From Mycoplasmatota bacterium (GTDB lineage: Bacteria > Bacillota_I > Bacilli_A > MAG-NZ), in NCBI GenBank assembly GCA_018394315.1, contig CP074575.1, positions 372,001-436,000 of the forward strand: a stretch of 64,000 nucleotides of DNA, written 5' to 3'. This document shows, piece by piece, positions 44,795 through 57,049 of this stretch. The position numbers were made by a program, and so were the translations under genes. Under the pieces are notes generated by a model. That model did not search any database. It was not told the DNA's origin and saw only the letters and a program-made list of their open reading frames with translations. Every line of letters begins with the position of its first letter. Within the stretch, counting starts at the first letter, position 1.

Positions 44795-45192
44795 TTTAAA
44801 TCTTTTTTCAAAGCGCTAATTGCATCATCTGGTGATGTCCCAGGAGGATACACTCTATCAAATCCCATTTCCAAGAATCGCTTTTTGACTTCTTTCCATT
44901 TCTGTTTTCCAATTACAATATTTCCGCCTACATACAAAAGGACATCTCCCAAACCAGCTTCCACGCATTTATCTTTAAACCCGCGACAGTCTAATTCTCC
45001 ATGTCCGTAAAGTGACGATACTAAAATAGCATCTGCATTTGTCTCAATCGCTGCATTGATAAAATCCTCTTGCTGCGATAAAACGCCGATGTTTATTACT
45101 TTGAAACCAGCATTTGTTAAACAGTAATCTAATATCTTATTCCCAACTGCGTGCACGTCCGCACCGATAACACCAATAATGACCGTTTTCAC
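44791..45192 (-). CDS. glmS: Glutamate mutase sigma subunit, cobalamin-binding
   Basis: GlmS binds adenosylcobalamin base-off. The motif D-x-H-x-x-G is seen as [11 protein letters not shown] (Asp12, His14, Gly17), with His14 as the axial cobalt ligand, followed by [16 protein letters not shown] and [11 protein letters not shown]. The 133-residue length is typical. The start is a GTG after AGAGGGG. It is the first gene of the nine-gene operon. Only 134 bases separate it from ligA, too short for a full cobalamin riboswitch, and none is seen. The TGA stop shows that TGA is not read as Trp. Confidence 0.97.
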   Translation of the reverse strand: MKTVIIGVIGADVHAVGNKILDYCLTNAGFKVINIGVLSQQEDFINAAIETNADAILVSSLYGHGELDCRGFKDKCVEAGLGDVLLYVGGNIVIGKQKWKEVKKRFLEMGFDRVYPPGTSPDDAISALKKDLK

Positions 45193-45326
45193 AACTATAC
45201 CCCTCTTTTTTTAATGATTCAACCTATATATACTATTTATACAAAAATATTATAACTATGAAACATACCTAAGTCAACGAAATAATCAATATAAAAGATA
45301 GAAAAATCTTCCGCATCATAAATTGG

Positions 45327-47339
<2,013 letters not shown>

Positions 47340-47422
47340 TTACATTATATCATAGATGTGACATAATTCCTCACCATCTGTGTTAATAAAAGACATCTAA
47401 TATGAATATAAGATTCAAAAAT

Positions 47423-47443
47423 AAAAGGGCGTTAAACCCCTTT
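47423..47443 (-). terminator. Terminator of the small lipoprotein gene
   Basis: On the minus strand AAAGGG and CCCTTTT form a short hairpin followed by ATTTTTG, 14 bases beyond the stop. Confidence 0.65.
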
Positions 47444-47456
47444 ATTATAAACACAA

Positions 47457-47918
47457 TTATCGTAGCTGTGTTTTCCTTTTATAATTGTTACTTAGCATAT
47501 CATTATAACGCATAATGAATTGTCTATATGCAGCAAATTCATCATAGTTTAAATAAGATCTAGGATTGTACCCTATCATGGATTTTTCTAAGTCATTAAT
47601 AACATAATCTCTATACTCTCTATTGTTTATGTCAACTTTCAAACCACTATTTGACCTAATTATAAAATCTTCTATATCGCCTTTTACGTTTCTAAAATTA
47701 TCATCGTAGTAGTCTCGTGCTTGGTTTAAATTCATGTTTTCCATTTCATCATAATATCTTGTTCCAAAGTCACTGTAACCACGATCGTTAAATCTTTGAT
47801 TATATCTAGTTTCTACGTTATTTCTTGTACCAAGTCGTTCAGCATTCATATCTCTGTTTCGTTCATTTGTACAACCAACTAGTAGCAATAAAGAAGCTAT
47901 TAACAAAGCCTTTTTCAA
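47457..47918 (-). CDS. Small Asn/Arg/Tyr-rich lipoprotein
   Basis: The signal peptide MKKALLIASLLLLVGC (first residue coded by TTG) ends at a lipobox Cys. I chose this TTG at 47918 because GGAGGTGA lies 5 bases before it; an upstream ATG has no ribosome site. The mature part is rich in Asn, Arg, Tyr and Asp (RYNQRFNDRGYSDFGTRYYD) and then has a helical segment of about 90 residues. I do not recognise a family. It lies 57 bases after pcrA. Confidence 0.65.
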   Translation of the reverse strand: MKKALLIASLLLLVGCTNERNRDMNAERLGTRNNVETRYNQRFNDRGYSDFGTRYYDEMENMNLNQARDYYDDNFRNVKGDIEDFIIRSNSGLKVDINNREYRDYVINDLEKSMIGYNPRSYLNYDEFAAYRQFIMRYNDMLSNNYKRKTQLR

Positions 47919-47975
47919 AAAAATCACCTCCATTATTATTTTTAACAAAATGAAGGTTTCGACACATTCCAATAT

Positions 47976-50075
47976 TTAAATTTTAATGATTGAAGGATGT
48001 CCTGAAACTAATTTTTTTATCCCATGTGGAGCTTTAAAAGCAATTGAGACAGTCTCGTTATCCAATTGAACTATCACTCCAGCACCAAAGCTACTATGCT
48101 CTACTTTATCACCAACAGAATATAATTCATTTGCACTTTGAGTAGTAATTCTATCTATTTTAAAAATAGGTTCAGTTTGTCTTGATCTATTTCCTTTAAA
48201 ATCAATTAGATCTTCATTTATTTCATCGATAAATCTTGATTGCTCATTCATCACAGATTGACCATAAAGAGTTCTTGCACTAGCATTTGTTAAAAACACT
48301 TTTTTTCTAGCTCTTGTTATTGCTACATAAGCAAGTCTTCTTTCTTCTTCTAAATCTTCTAAACTCTCAGAACTTCTAGAACTAGGGAAAAGTCCTTCTT
48401 CCATACCATATATAAATACATAATCAAACTCTAAACCTTTTGCATTATGCATAGTCATTAACTTTACACTTTCTTCTGCTTTACTTTCTGTGTCTGTATG
48501 TAATGATATATCCGCTAATATTATTTCTAATTTTTGTCTACTCGTATATTCAGGTAAATTCCAACTCTTAAACACTGACTTAAATTCAATAACGTTTTCT
48601 AAACGAAATAAACCTTCATCCCCAAGAGATTCCAAGTATTTTTTATAACCGCTTTTTTCAACTAAAATATCGAAAAAATCATCTAAAATTATTTCTTCTA
48701 ACATATTGCTTAACTCATTTATAGTTTCTGCAAATATTGATAATTTAGCAGCCAAATTTTTTGAAAAAAATTCATCTGCTCTTTCAGAAACTTCAAACAT
48801 ACTAATCGAATTATCATTAGAAATAGCAAGAATTTTTGCTAACGTCGATGGACCAACTCCTCTTTTTGGAGAATTTATAATTCTTTGAAAATGCCAATCA
48901 TTACTTTTATCTACAACTAAGTTTAAATAAGAAATAATATCTTTTATTTCTTTTCGTTTAAAGTAACCAACTCCACCATAAACAATATAGGGAACATTTA
49001 GAACTCTCATACCTTCTTCAATAGTACGAGACATAAAATTACTACGGTATAAAACAGCAAAGTCTTCTGGTTTCTTTCCCTTTAAGCAAAGAGACTTAAT
49101 TTCATTTGCGATATATAGAGCCTCGTCTCCACCTGTTATAGCTCTAAAATATGTTATCTTTTCCCCAGACTCGTTATCAGTCCATAACTTCTTTTTATGT
49201 TTTGTAGAATTGTTTTTAATAATACTATTAGCAGCAGCAAGTATATTGTGAGTTGATCTATAATTTTGTTCTAGTAATATAACTTTAGTGTTTTTGTATT
49301 GTTTTTCAAAATTTGTTAAGTTTTTAAAATTTGCGCCCCTAAATTTATAGATACTTTGATCCTCATCTCCTACTAAAAAAATATTCTTATGTTTTGCCCC
49401 AAACATAACAATCAGTTTATTTTGAATGTCATTTGTATCTTGATACTCATCAACTAATATATACTGAAACTGATCTTGGTAAATTTTTAATACTTCTGGA
49501 TTGTTTGAAAATAACTCAACTGTCTTAATTAATAAATCGTCAAAATCGAGCAAATTGCTTTTTTTACAATATTCGTTATACCTTAAATAAATATAGTCAA
49601 TTGCTTCTTGAATATTAAATGGTAAATCATTATTAAACTTTCCACTTTTAATCTTGTCGATAAACCTAATAATTTCTTTAGGTCTAAATGTAATATCAAT
49701 ATTATTATCCTTTATGATCTTTTTAACAATTTGAGTTCTATCATCGTCATCGATTATACTAAATCCAATATCGTATCCCAGTAAATGAATATGTCTACGC
49801 AAAATTTTTACACACATCGAATGGAACGTTGAAATCCACATATCATAATTTCCAACTAAGTCTTCAACACGCTCTTTCATTTCTTTTGCCGCTTTATTTG
49901 TAAAAGTAATAGCCAAAATATTATCATAAGGAATTCCCTGTGATAATAAATAAGCAATTCTATGAGTTAGCACTCTCGTCTTTCCACTTCCTGCCCCAGC
50001 TATAACTATAACTGGTCCATCAATTGCGACAGTAGCTTCTCTTTGTTTTTCATTTAATCCCGTTAATAAATCCAT
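47976..50075 (-). CDS. pcrA: ATP-dependent DNA helicase PcrA (UvrD family)
   Basis: PcrA unwinds DNA in repair and plasmid replication. The 699-residue superfamily 1A helicase has the Walker A motif VIAGAGSGKTRVLTHRIAYL, motif Ia AITFTNKAAKEMKERV, motif II VDEYQDTN, motif III LVGDEDQSIYKFRGA, motif IV EQNYRSTHNIL, motif V MTMHNAKGLEFDYVFI and motif VI EEERRLAYVAITRARKKVF. The C-terminal segment VGDKVEHSSFGAGVIVQ matches the PcrA tail. It is about 30 residues shorter than Bacillus PcrA. Confidence 0.97.
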   Translation of the reverse strand: MDLLTGLNEKQREATVAIDGPVIVIAGAGSGKTRVLTHRIAYLLSQGIPYDNILAITFTNKAAKEMKERVEDLVGNYDMWISTFHSMCVKILRRHIHLLGYDIGFSIIDDDDRTQIVKKIIKDNNIDITFRPKEIIRFIDKIKSGKFNNDLPFNIQEAIDYIYLRYNEYCKKSNLLDFDDLLIKTVELFSNNPEVLKIYQDQFQYILVDEYQDTNDIQNKLIVMFGAKHKNIFLVGDEDQSIYKFRGANFKNLTNFEKQYKNTKVILLEQNYRSTHNILAAANSIIKNNSTKHKKKLWTDNESGEKITYFRAITGGDEALYIANEIKSLCLKGKKPEDFAVLYRSNFMSRTIEEGMRVLNVPYIVYGGVGYFKRKEIKDIISYLNLVVDKSNDWHFQRIINSPKRGVGPSTLAKILAISNDNSISMFEVSERADEFFSKNLAAKLSIFAETINELSNMLEEIILDDFFDILVEKSGYKKYLESLGDEGLFRLENVIEFKSVFKSWNLPEYTSRQKLEIILADISLHTDTESKAEESVKLMTMHNAKGLEFDYVFIYGMEEGLFPSSRSSESLEDLEEERRLAYVAITRARKKVFLTNASARTLYGQSVMNEQSRFIDEINEDLIDFKGNRSRQTEPIFKIDRITTQSANELYSVGDKVEHSSFGAGVIVQLDNETVSIAFKAPHGIKKLVSGHPSIIKI

Positions 50076-50144
50076 CTACTCACTCCTAAGCCTTTTAATT
50101 ATATAATCTTTATAAGTAAAAGAAAAGATTCTTTTAAAGAATCT

Positions 50145-51776
50145 CTATCTCTTAAACGTCGACTTCAACGGAACGATTCTATTGAAAACGTACTTTCCTT
50201 CTTCTAAATTTGTGTCTGGATCTACACTAAAAAATCCATTTCTAATAAACTGAAACTTATCAAAATGTTTGATCTCACTTAAAGAAGATTCAACTAATCC
50301 ATTTACAATTTTTAATGAATCAGGGTTAATTCTTTCAGCAAAGTCTCCATCACCATCTAATATTAAAGCATCATATAGTCTAAACTCAGCTGGGATAGCA
50401 CTTGAATCAACCCAGTGAATAGTACCATTTGGTTTTCTTTTGTCAAATCCGCTTCCTGACTTTGTTTCTTTATCATATGTACATCTTAACTCAAGGATAT
50501 TACCATCATTGTCTTTTATAACCTCTTCACATTTAATGAAGTAAGCATGACGTAATCTAACTTCTAATCCAATTGATAGTCTTTTCCACTTTTTATTTGG
50601 TTTTTCTTCTAAGAAGTCTTCTCGTTCAATATAAATTTCTCTACTAAAAGGAATTTCTCTTGAACCAAACTCTTCAGCTTCTTGATTCCACTCACCACTA
50701 ACATATTCAGTTTTCCCTTCAGGATAATTTGTTATCACAACTTTTAATGGATTAATAACCGCCATTGGTCTTGGAGCCTTCAGTTTTAAATCTTGACGAA
50801 GATATTGTTCAAACATTGCATAATCAGTCACTCCACCCTTTTTAGAAAGCCCTAAGTCAAGCACAAAGTTTGTAATTGCTTCAGGTGTAAATCCTCTTCT
50901 TCTAAGACCAACTATCGTTGGCATTCTTGGATCATCCCATCCAAGCACTTTAGATTCTTCTACTAACCTTCTTAAAAGTCTTTTGCTCATAACTGTATTT
51001 GTTAAGTTGAATCTACCATACTCGATTTGTCTAGGTACGTTTTCCATCTCACATTCAGCTACTACCCAATCATATAAAGGTCTATGATTTTCAAATTCTA
51101 AAGAGCATACAGAGTGAGTAATTCCTTCGATTGCATCCTCTATCGAATGAGCATAATCATACATAGGATAAATACACCATTTATCTCCAGTTCTATGATG
51201 GTGAGCATACAAAATTCTATAGAGTAATGGATCCCTTAGATTCATATTTGGGCTTGCCATATCGATTTTAGCTCTTAAAACTTTTTCTCCTTCTTTTAAT
51301 TCTCCATTCTTCATTCGTTCAAATAAATCAAGATTTTCCTCAACAGATCTATTTCTATATGGAGAATTTTTACCCGGAGTTGTAATATCTCCACGATATT
51401 CTCTTATTTCATCTATACTTAAATCACACACATAAGCTTTACCTTTTTTAATTAGAAGGATAGCTCTATTATACATTTCTTCAAAATAGTCACTTGCAAA
51501 TAATAGATTCTTCCACTTTAGACCTAACCACTTAAAATCTTCAATAATTCCTTCCACGTACTCAGTGTCTTCTGCAACAGGATTTGTGTCGTCAAATCTA
51601 AGATTAGTATAACCACCAAAATCTTTAGCTAAATAATACTGATTGATAAAACCCATTGCATGTCCAATATGAATATATCCGTTCGGTTCTGGTGGATATC
51701 TAGTAATAATAGTATCGTGTTTGCCGTTTTCTAAATCATTCTTAATAATAGTTTTTATAAAATTTGATCTTTCCAT
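50145..51776 (-). CDS. glnS: Glutaminyl-tRNA synthetase
   Basis: The enzyme charges tRNA-Gln directly. The HIGH motif is [16 protein letters not shown] and the KMSKS motif is [29 protein letters not shown] and [14 protein letters not shown] separate GlnRS from GluRS. The 543-residue length fits. Most Firmicutes lack GlnRS and amidate Glu-tRNA-Gln with GatCAB, so its presence is informative about lineage or transfer. GatCAB genes are not in the window. It lies 69 bases upstream of pcrA on the same strand. Confidence 0.97.
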   Translation of the reverse strand: MERSNFIKTIIKNDLENGKHDTIITRYPPEPNGYIHIGHAMGFINQYYLAKDFGGYTNLRFDDTNPVAEDTEYVEGIIEDFKWLGLKWKNLLFASDYFEEMYNRAILLIKKGKAYVCDLSIDEIREYRGDITTPGKNSPYRNRSVEENLDLFERMKNGELKEGEKVLRAKIDMASPNMNLRDPLLYRILYAHHHRTGDKWCIYPMYDYAHSIEDAIEGITHSVCSLEFENHRPLYDWVVAECEMENVPRQIEYGRFNLTNTVMSKRLLRRLVEESKVLGWDDPRMPTIVGLRRRGFTPEAITNFVLDLGLSKKGGVTDYAMFEQYLRQDLKLKAPRPMAVINPLKVVITNYPEGKTEYVSGEWNQEAEEFGSREIPFSREIYIEREDFLEEKPNKKWKRLSIGLEVRLRHAYFIKCEEVIKDNDGNILELRCTYDKETKSGSGFDKRKPNGTIHWVDSSAIPAEFRLYDALILDGDGDFAERINPDSLKIVNGLVESSLSEIKHFDKFQFIRNGFFSVDPDTNLEEGKYVFNRIVPLKSTFKR

Positions 51777-52118
51777 ATTTAACCTCCAATAGTATCAATA
51801 AATCATTTTAACAAATATATCTTAGAAAGTCATTAATCTAATTAGAGAAATCCTATAATATTTTATTATTAGGTATTTATATATTTATTAATACATAATA
51901 AACAAAAAAAAGGACTACTAGGTCCTCTTTCTGTTCGTTCCAGTGTCTGTTAATTTCTTGTCATCATCGAATATAAGTAACTTTGGATAAGCTGTACCCG
52001 GTCCTCAATTACACCAGCATTCTCCGCAATATAAAACCACCCGTAATCTCAAAATCATGATATTTCAAAACATACTTATCTACAGTGGACAAATTTCTTT
52101 CTATGTAAGTTAAAACAC
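51777..52118 (-). other. Gap with traces of a decayed reading frame
   Basis: There is no intact gene in about 340 bases. On the minus strand, short frames such as GWFYIAENAGVIEDRVQLIQ ending in MMTRN-stop (near 51955-52040) look like the C-terminus of a lost protein. They lie just before the terminator at 51902-51926, which presumably served that gene. I do not recognise the family. Confidence 0.35.
51902..51926 (-). terminator. Orphan terminator in the glnS upstream gap
   Basis: On the minus strand AGGAC and GTCCT form a hairpin (51911-51926) followed by eight T. No intact gene ends at it. Confidence 0.65.
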
Positions 52119-52148
52119 AAAAGCTCAGGTCAACACATCCGAGCTTTT
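52119..52148 (-). terminator. Terminator of the two-module lipoprotein gene
   Basis: AAAAGCTC and GAGCTTTT pair across a 14-base loop, 44 bases beyond the stop at 52192. Confidence 0.7.
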
Positions 52149-52191
52149 AATATGTTATTTATTTATTTTAACTATTTTGTCTATCTTAATG

Positions 52192-53667
52192 TTAATTATT
52201 AGATTCGATTGCTTCTTCGATTACTTCCTCAGGTATGATGATTTCTCCGATATTATTATGATCTGATATAACAATTCTCATAGTTAATTCAGATATTTCT
52301 ACTCCCTCAGAATCTATACTTGATACTAGTAATTCAGTCATATCATATTCAATTAAAGTTACTTCAAACGATTCAACGTCATACCCAATAATCAGTTCCA
52401 TTACTTCATTCTCAAAGAAGTTCAAATCTACTTCTGCATATTGAGTTCCATTAGTACTATCTAACAATTCATTAACTGGTACTAATAATTTGATTAGTCC
52501 TACTTCATTTCCTTCTACATCAATACTTTCTAATATTTCTAAATCATAGTTAAGTATTTCCACAAAGGTATCTAATTCTATTTTCATTTGGTTTTCTTGA
52601 TATTGAATACTATCTATATGCATTACTTCCTTCGTCCACATTCCAAAGATTGAAGTATACGTTGTTAGTTCATCTGCTTCAACTATAGTGTACATCTCCA
52701 TATCCATATCAAATAGGCCTGTATCGATTTCCATCGAACAATATGAAACATCATTAGTTACATCAGCCTCAATAATGATTCCCAATTCAACTGGAGTACC
52801 CATCTCTATCGCACTCGTTCTTATCTCCATCATCATATGCATTTCCTCTATACCTTTGTTAACCTCTTGAATACTCTCTAACAAAGATACTATTTCATAA
52901 TCAGAAAACAGATTTATTGCTTGTGTAGACTCATATTCTTCTGCAACATCATCTAAAACACTTGGCAATTCTATTTTATCAACGTTGTTGTGGTCTGTAA
53001 TAACAATAGTTGTTGCGAATTTACTGATTTCTTCATCAACTACCTTTATATCTGATACTGCTTCCCTTAAATCAAATTCAACAAGCCGAATAGAATATGA
53101 CTCTAAATCATAACCAATTATTATTTCTAACTCTTGATCAGAATTCGAATTAAGGTCCAGACCTAAGGTGCTCAAACTTTGACCAAAGGTACCTAGTGTA
53201 TCTAAAGTAGTAATTAGACTAATTCTACCAATCTTAACCCCATTAAGTTCCTCTGCTTTCAAGATTTTAAAATCATCACTCAATAGTTTTAATAGAAAAC
53301 TAGCATCCAGTTTAATACTATCTTGAGAGTCATTTTCGATACTCATCTCTCGTTTACTCCACTTATCGAACGTCTCAAAGTATACTGTGATTTTATCCCC
53401 ATCATATTTGGTATAACTTTCCATATCAACAATAGTAGTATCGTTTCTCAATTGAATAACATTATACGATATATCCATTGATATATCTGATTCAGCAGTT
53501 ACTAAAAATTTATTTTCATTTGTTGTTTCAACATCAATTTCCATTGATAAATGCATTTCTTTTAAATCCTTATTTGCCTCTTGCAGGTTTACGATTAAAT
53601 TAACCTTGTCACAACCAGAAGCTAATAAAGTAAATAATACTAGTAAAAAAATAAATGTCTTTTTCAT
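52192..53667 (-). CDS. Lipoprotein with two tandem homologous modules
   Basis: The signal peptide MKKTFIFLLVLFTLLASGC has a lipobox Cys19. The rest is two homologous modules of about 230 residues. Matching landmarks are NLQEANKDLKEMHLSMEI / SIQEVNKGIEEMHMMMEI, ELEIIIGYDLESYSIRLVEF / VMELIIGYDVESFEVTLIEY and TTIVITDHNNVDKIELP / MRIVISDHNNIGEIIIP. Each module looks like a LolA/LppX-type half-barrel as in DUF6612-like lipoproteins, which suggests lipid or hydrophobic ligand binding, but this is inferred from strand pattern only. It is transcribed alone, just downstream of the fatty-acid operon. Confidence 0.7.
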   Translation of the reverse strand: MKKTFIFLLVLFTLLASGCDKVNLIVNLQEANKDLKEMHLSMEIDVETTNENKFLVTAESDISMDISYNVIQLRNDTTIVDMESYTKYDGDKITVYFETFDKWSKREMSIENDSQDSIKLDASFLLKLLSDDFKILKAEELNGVKIGRISLITTLDTLGTFGQSLSTLGLDLNSNSDQELEIIIGYDLESYSIRLVEFDLREAVSDIKVVDEEISKFATTIVITDHNNVDKIELPSVLDDVAEEYESTQAINLFSDYEIVSLLESIQEVNKGIEEMHMMMEIRTSAIEMGTPVELGIIIEADVTNDVSYCSMEIDTGLFDMDMEMYTIVEADELTTYTSIFGMWTKEVMHIDSIQYQENQMKIELDTFVEILNYDLEILESIDVEGNEVGLIKLLVPVNELLDSTNGTQYAEVDLNFFENEVMELIIGYDVESFEVTLIEYDMTELLVSSIDSEGVEISELTMRIVISDHNNIGEIIIPEEVIEEAIESNN

Positions 53668-53724
53668 ACATGCCCCCTGTACATTGTACTATATGCACGC
53701 TAAAAACAATTACCCGAATAAAGT

Positions 53725-54159
53725 CTACTCTCCAATCGCAAAAGTTAACTCAGCTTTACACGCAACTTTGCCATCAACCTTAGCAACAGCGTTTCCAATA
53801 CCGATTGAACCACGATTTTTAACAATCTCAACATATAGCTCTAATACGTCACCCGGGATTACTTTCTTCTTGAATTTACAATTATTAATCCCTGCAAAAT
53901 AAGCAGTCTTACCTTTGTTCTCTTCTAAAGATAAAATCGTTACTGCTCCTGTTTGTGCTAATGCTTCAACTATTAAAACTCCTGGCATAACATGTTCTTC
54001 GGGAAAGTGTCCTATAAAATGCATTTCATTTGCAGTTACACACTTTATCGCTTTTGCACTCTTACCAACTTCTAAATCTACTACTTTATCAATTAATAGA
54101 AATGGATATCTATGAGGAATTATTTTTTGAATATCATTACTACTTAAATTTACTTCCAT
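53725..54159 (-). CDS. fabZ: 3-hydroxyacyl-[acyl-carrier-protein] dehydratase FabZ
   Basis: FabZ removes water from 3-hydroxyacyl-ACP in each elongation cycle. The 144-residue protein shows [20 protein letters not shown] and [20 protein letters not shown]; the His in [10 protein letters not shown] and the following conserved Glu form the active site. It is the last gene of the operon, two bases after fabF. No fabA or fabM is seen, so the route to unsaturated acids is not shown here. Confidence 0.97.
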   Translation of the reverse strand: MEVNLSSNDIQKIIPHRYPFLLIDKVVDLEVGKSAKAIKCVTANEMHFIGHFPEEHVMPGVLIVEALAQTGAVTILSLEENKGKTAYFAGINNCKFKKKVIPGDVLELYVEIVKNRGSIGIGNAVAKVDGKVACKAELTFAIGE

Positions 54160-54160
54160 C

Positions 54161-55396
54161 TTAAATCACCTTTTTAAACAGTAAAGTCGCGTTATGTCCA
54201 CCAAAACCAAGTGAATTACTCATTGCATATTTTACTTCTCTTTCTTTACCTTGGTTTGTTGTATAGTCTAAATCACACTCTGGATCCTTAGTCTTATAAT
54301 TAATTGTTGGAGGAATGAAACCATCTTCAACAGCTTTAATGGTAAATATCGCCTCTACAGCTCCACTTGCTCCTAAAAGATGTCCAGTCATTGACTTAGT
54401 AGAACTAATTGATACTTTATTAGCATTCTCTCCTAAAGCATTTTTAATTGCTGCAGTTTCAGTTTTATCATTTAAAGGTGTAGATGTACCATGAGCATTA
54501 ATATAATCAATCTCCTTAGAATTCACTTCTCCTTCAATCATTGCATTTTTCATGCAATTAGCAGCGCCTAATCCACCTTCAACTGGAGCGGTAATATGAT
54601 TTGCATCACAAGTCGCACCATAACCGATGATTTCAGCATGTATTTTAGCGCCGCGTTTCACAGCACTTTCATATTCTTCTAATACTAAAGCTCCACTTCC
54701 TTCACCCATTACAAAACCACTTCTATTTAAATCAAATGGAGTTGATGCACTTGATGGATCATCAGAATCACTTAAAGCTCTCATAACATAAAATCCTGAT
54801 AACCCTAAATCACAAATACTTGCTTCTGCACCACCTGCAATAGCTGCATCTAAATATCCGTCTTTAATTGCTCTAAAAGCATCTCCTATAGCATTTGTGC
54901 TCGCTGCACAAGCAGTTACTGGTGACGTACAAATTCCTTTAAGGCCGTACTTTATTGCGATTTGGCCTGCTAATAGATTAATAATTGCCATTGGAATAAA
55001 AAATGGAGATATTCTATTGTGCCCTTTTGTTAAACCTTTTTCTCTTTCCTTTTCGATAGTTTCTAAACCACCAACACCACTAGTAAAATATACTCCGAAT
55101 CTATCTCTATTTTCATCCGTAATTGGAATTTTACTATCTTCAACTGCTTCCATTGTAGCAATTAATCCTAATTGAGAGAAACGATCCATTCTCTTACTTT
55201 CTCTTTTTCCTAAAATCTCTTGAATATCAAGATCTTTTACCTCACCTGCAATTTTTACATCTAAGTGATCTGTATTAATTCTTTTAATAAAGTCAATTCC
55301 GTTTTGTCCGACTTTAGCATTTTCCCAAGATTCATTAACAGTATTTCCTAGTGGAGATACCATTCCTATCCCTGTTATAACTACTCTTCTTTTCAT
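54161..55396 (-). CDS. fabF: Beta-ketoacyl-ACP synthase II
   Basis: FabF condenses malonyl-ACP with the growing acyl-ACP. The catalytic Cys is in [17 protein letters not shown], and the two His residues are in [15 protein letters not shown] and [25 protein letters not shown] ends the protein. The length of 411 is normal. I chose the ATG at 55396, five bases after AAGGAGG, rather than the GTG one codon earlier, which is too close to that site. Confidence 0.97.
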   Translation of the reverse strand: MKRRVVITGIGMVSPLGNTVNESWENAKVGQNGIDFIKRINTDHLDVKIAGEVKDLDIQEILGKRESKRMDRFSQLGLIATMEAVEDSKIPITDENRDRFGVYFTSGVGGLETIEKEREKGLTKGHNRISPFFIPMAIINLLAGQIAIKYGLKGICTSPVTACAASTNAIGDAFRAIKDGYLDAAIAGGAEASICDLGLSGFYVMRALSDSDDPSSASTPFDLNRSGFVMGEGSGALVLEEYESAVKRGAKIHAEIIGYGATCDANHITAPVEGGLGAANCMKNAMIEGEVNSKEIDYINAHGTSTPLNDKTETAAIKNALGENANKVSISSTKSMTGHLLGASGAVEAIFTIKAVEDGFIPPTINYKTKDPECDLDYTTNQGKEREVKYAMSNSLGFGGHNATLLFKKVI

Positions 55397-55406
55397 CACA
55401 ACCTCC

Positions 55407-56141
55407 TTAAATCATTCCACCATTTACACTGATAACTTGGCCAGTGATATATGATGCTTCTTCACTTGCGAGAAATGAAACTGCATTCGCAATATCTTCA
55501 GGTTTTCCTAATCTACCTAAAGGTATTTGACTCATATAGTGCTCTTTAACATCATCAGGTAAATCTACAGTCATTTTAGTTTCTATAAATCCTGGTGCAA
55601 CTGCGTTCACAGTTATTCCTCGAATTCCTAACTCTTTTGACATAGTTTTAGTCATCCCAATTACTCCTGCTTTAGAAGCTACATAATTGCTTTGTCCAGG
55701 ATTACCCATAATTCCAACTACACTTGAGATATTAATAATTCTCCCGCTTCTTTGTTTCATCATTGGTCTTACAACATTTTTCATCATGTTCCAAGTACCC
55801 TTTAGATTTACATTTATAACTGCATCAAAATCTTCTTCACTCATTCGCATCATTAAATTATCTTTAGTTATACCTGCATTGTTCACTAAAACATCAACTT
55901 TACCAAAAGTGTTAATCGCAACTTCAATAATTTTTCCACAATCGTCAAATTTTGAAATATCACCTTTAGCTAACTCTACGCTTCCCCCTAAAGAAACTAA
56001 CTCATTTTTTACCGTTAAAGCTTCATCGTCATTGCTTATGAAATTAACAACAATGTTCGCCCCTTGTACAGCAAATTTTTTTGCTATTTCATATCCTATA
56101 CCAGTTGTAGCACCGGTGATAATCACTGTCTTATTTTTCAT
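55407..56141 (-). CDS. fabG: 3-oxoacyl-[acyl-carrier-protein] reductase FabG
   Basis: FabG reduces 3-oxoacyl-ACP with NADPH. The short-chain dehydrogenase motifs are present: TGATTGIGYEIAKKFA for cofactor binding, NNAG, the catalytic Ser in INISSVVGIMGNPGQ with YVASK, and PGFIETKMT. The length of 244 is typical. Its start overlaps the fabD stop by four bases. Confidence 0.97.
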   Translation of the reverse strand: MKNKTVIITGATTGIGYEIAKKFAVQGANIVVNFISNDDEALTVKNELVSLGGSVELAKGDISKFDDCGKIIEVAINTFGKVDVLVNNAGITKDNLMMRMSEEDFDAVINVNLKGTWNMMKNVVRPMMKQRSGRIINISSVVGIMGNPGQSNYVASKAGVIGMTKTMSKELGIRGITVNAVAPGFIETKMTVDLPDDVKEHYMSQIPLGRLGKPEDIANAVSFLASEEASYITGQVISVNGGMI

Positions 56142-57049
56142 ATTACCTCCAACAATTTCTCTAAATCAGCTAGTTTATCTACATTCAAGATATTTAATTT
56201 ACGGTCAATCTTTTTAACAAATCCACTCAACACTTTACCTGGACCTATCTCAATAAATGTATCAACACCTAACTCAATCATTTTCTTTATAGAATCTTCA
56301 AACATAACCGAAGAACTAATTTGTTTAGTCATTAACTCTTTTAATGAACCGTTATATAAATCTCCAGTTACATTCATGTAAATTCTTTCACTTGGTTCCT
56401 TTAACTCAACTTTTGAAAGGAATTCTCCAAATAGCTTACTGGCTTCAGAAAGGATACTTGTATGAAAAGGACCACTTACTTTTAAAGGAATTACTCTTCT
56501 TGCACCCTCTTTAGTAGCTAGTTCTCCTACTTTTTTAACAGAATCCACTTCGCCACCAATTACTAATTGTCCAGGACAATTATAGTTAGCGATTTCAACA
56601 ATACCTTCTACTTGATTACAAAGATTCTCCAACTTATCTCTATCAAATCCAATTATAGCCATCATAGTACCAGATACTTTTTCACAAATACCTTGCATTA
56701 TTTTACTTCTACTTTGAACAATCTTCAATCCAGTTTCAAAATCAAATACACCTGCATAATAGAGAGCTGCATATTCACCTAAAGATAATCCAGCTACAAA
56801 ATCAGCAGATAGTCCTTTTTCTTTTAATACTTCTATTATCGCAACTGAAAGAGTAAAAATAGCTGGTTGTGTATACTCGGTTTGATTTAATACACCGGTT
56901 GAATCAGTAAAACATATTTCTTTTATATCATATCCTAAGACTTTTTCTGCAACTTTAAATATTTCCTTAACAACATCAAACTCGTAAAGCTCTGAACCCA
57001 TACCAACATATTGGGCACCTTGTCCAGCAAATATAAATGCTTTACTCAT
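56138..57049 (-). CDS. fabD: Malonyl-CoA-ACP transacylase
   Basis: FabD moves malonyl groups from CoA to ACP. The 303-residue protein has FAGQGAQYVGMGSELYE, the nucleophile Ser in VAGLSLGEYAALYYAG, the His in VSGPFHTSILSEAS, and FIEIGPGKVLSGFVKKI. It overlaps fabK by eight bases. Confidence 0.97.
   Translation of the reverse strand: MSKAFIFAGQGAQYVGMGSELYEFDVVKEIFKVAEKVLGYDIKEICFTDSTGVLNQTEYTQPAIFTLSVAIIEVLKEKGLSADFVAGLSLGEYAALYYAGVFDFETGLKIVQSRSKIMQGICEKVSGTMMAIIGFDRDKLENLCNQVEGIVEIANYNCPGQLVIGGEVDSVKKVGELATKEGARRVIPLKVSGPFHTSILSEASKLFGEFLSKVELKEPSERIYMNVTGDLYNGSLKELMTKQISSSVMFEDSIKKMIELGVDTFIEIGPGKVLSGFVKKIDRKLNILNVDKLADLEKLLEVI

Noticed and set aside
45193-45326. Possible cobalamin riboswitch ahead of the B12-dependent glutamate mutase
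   Set aside because: The gap is only 134 bases and I see neither the B12 box nor the multi-helix layout.
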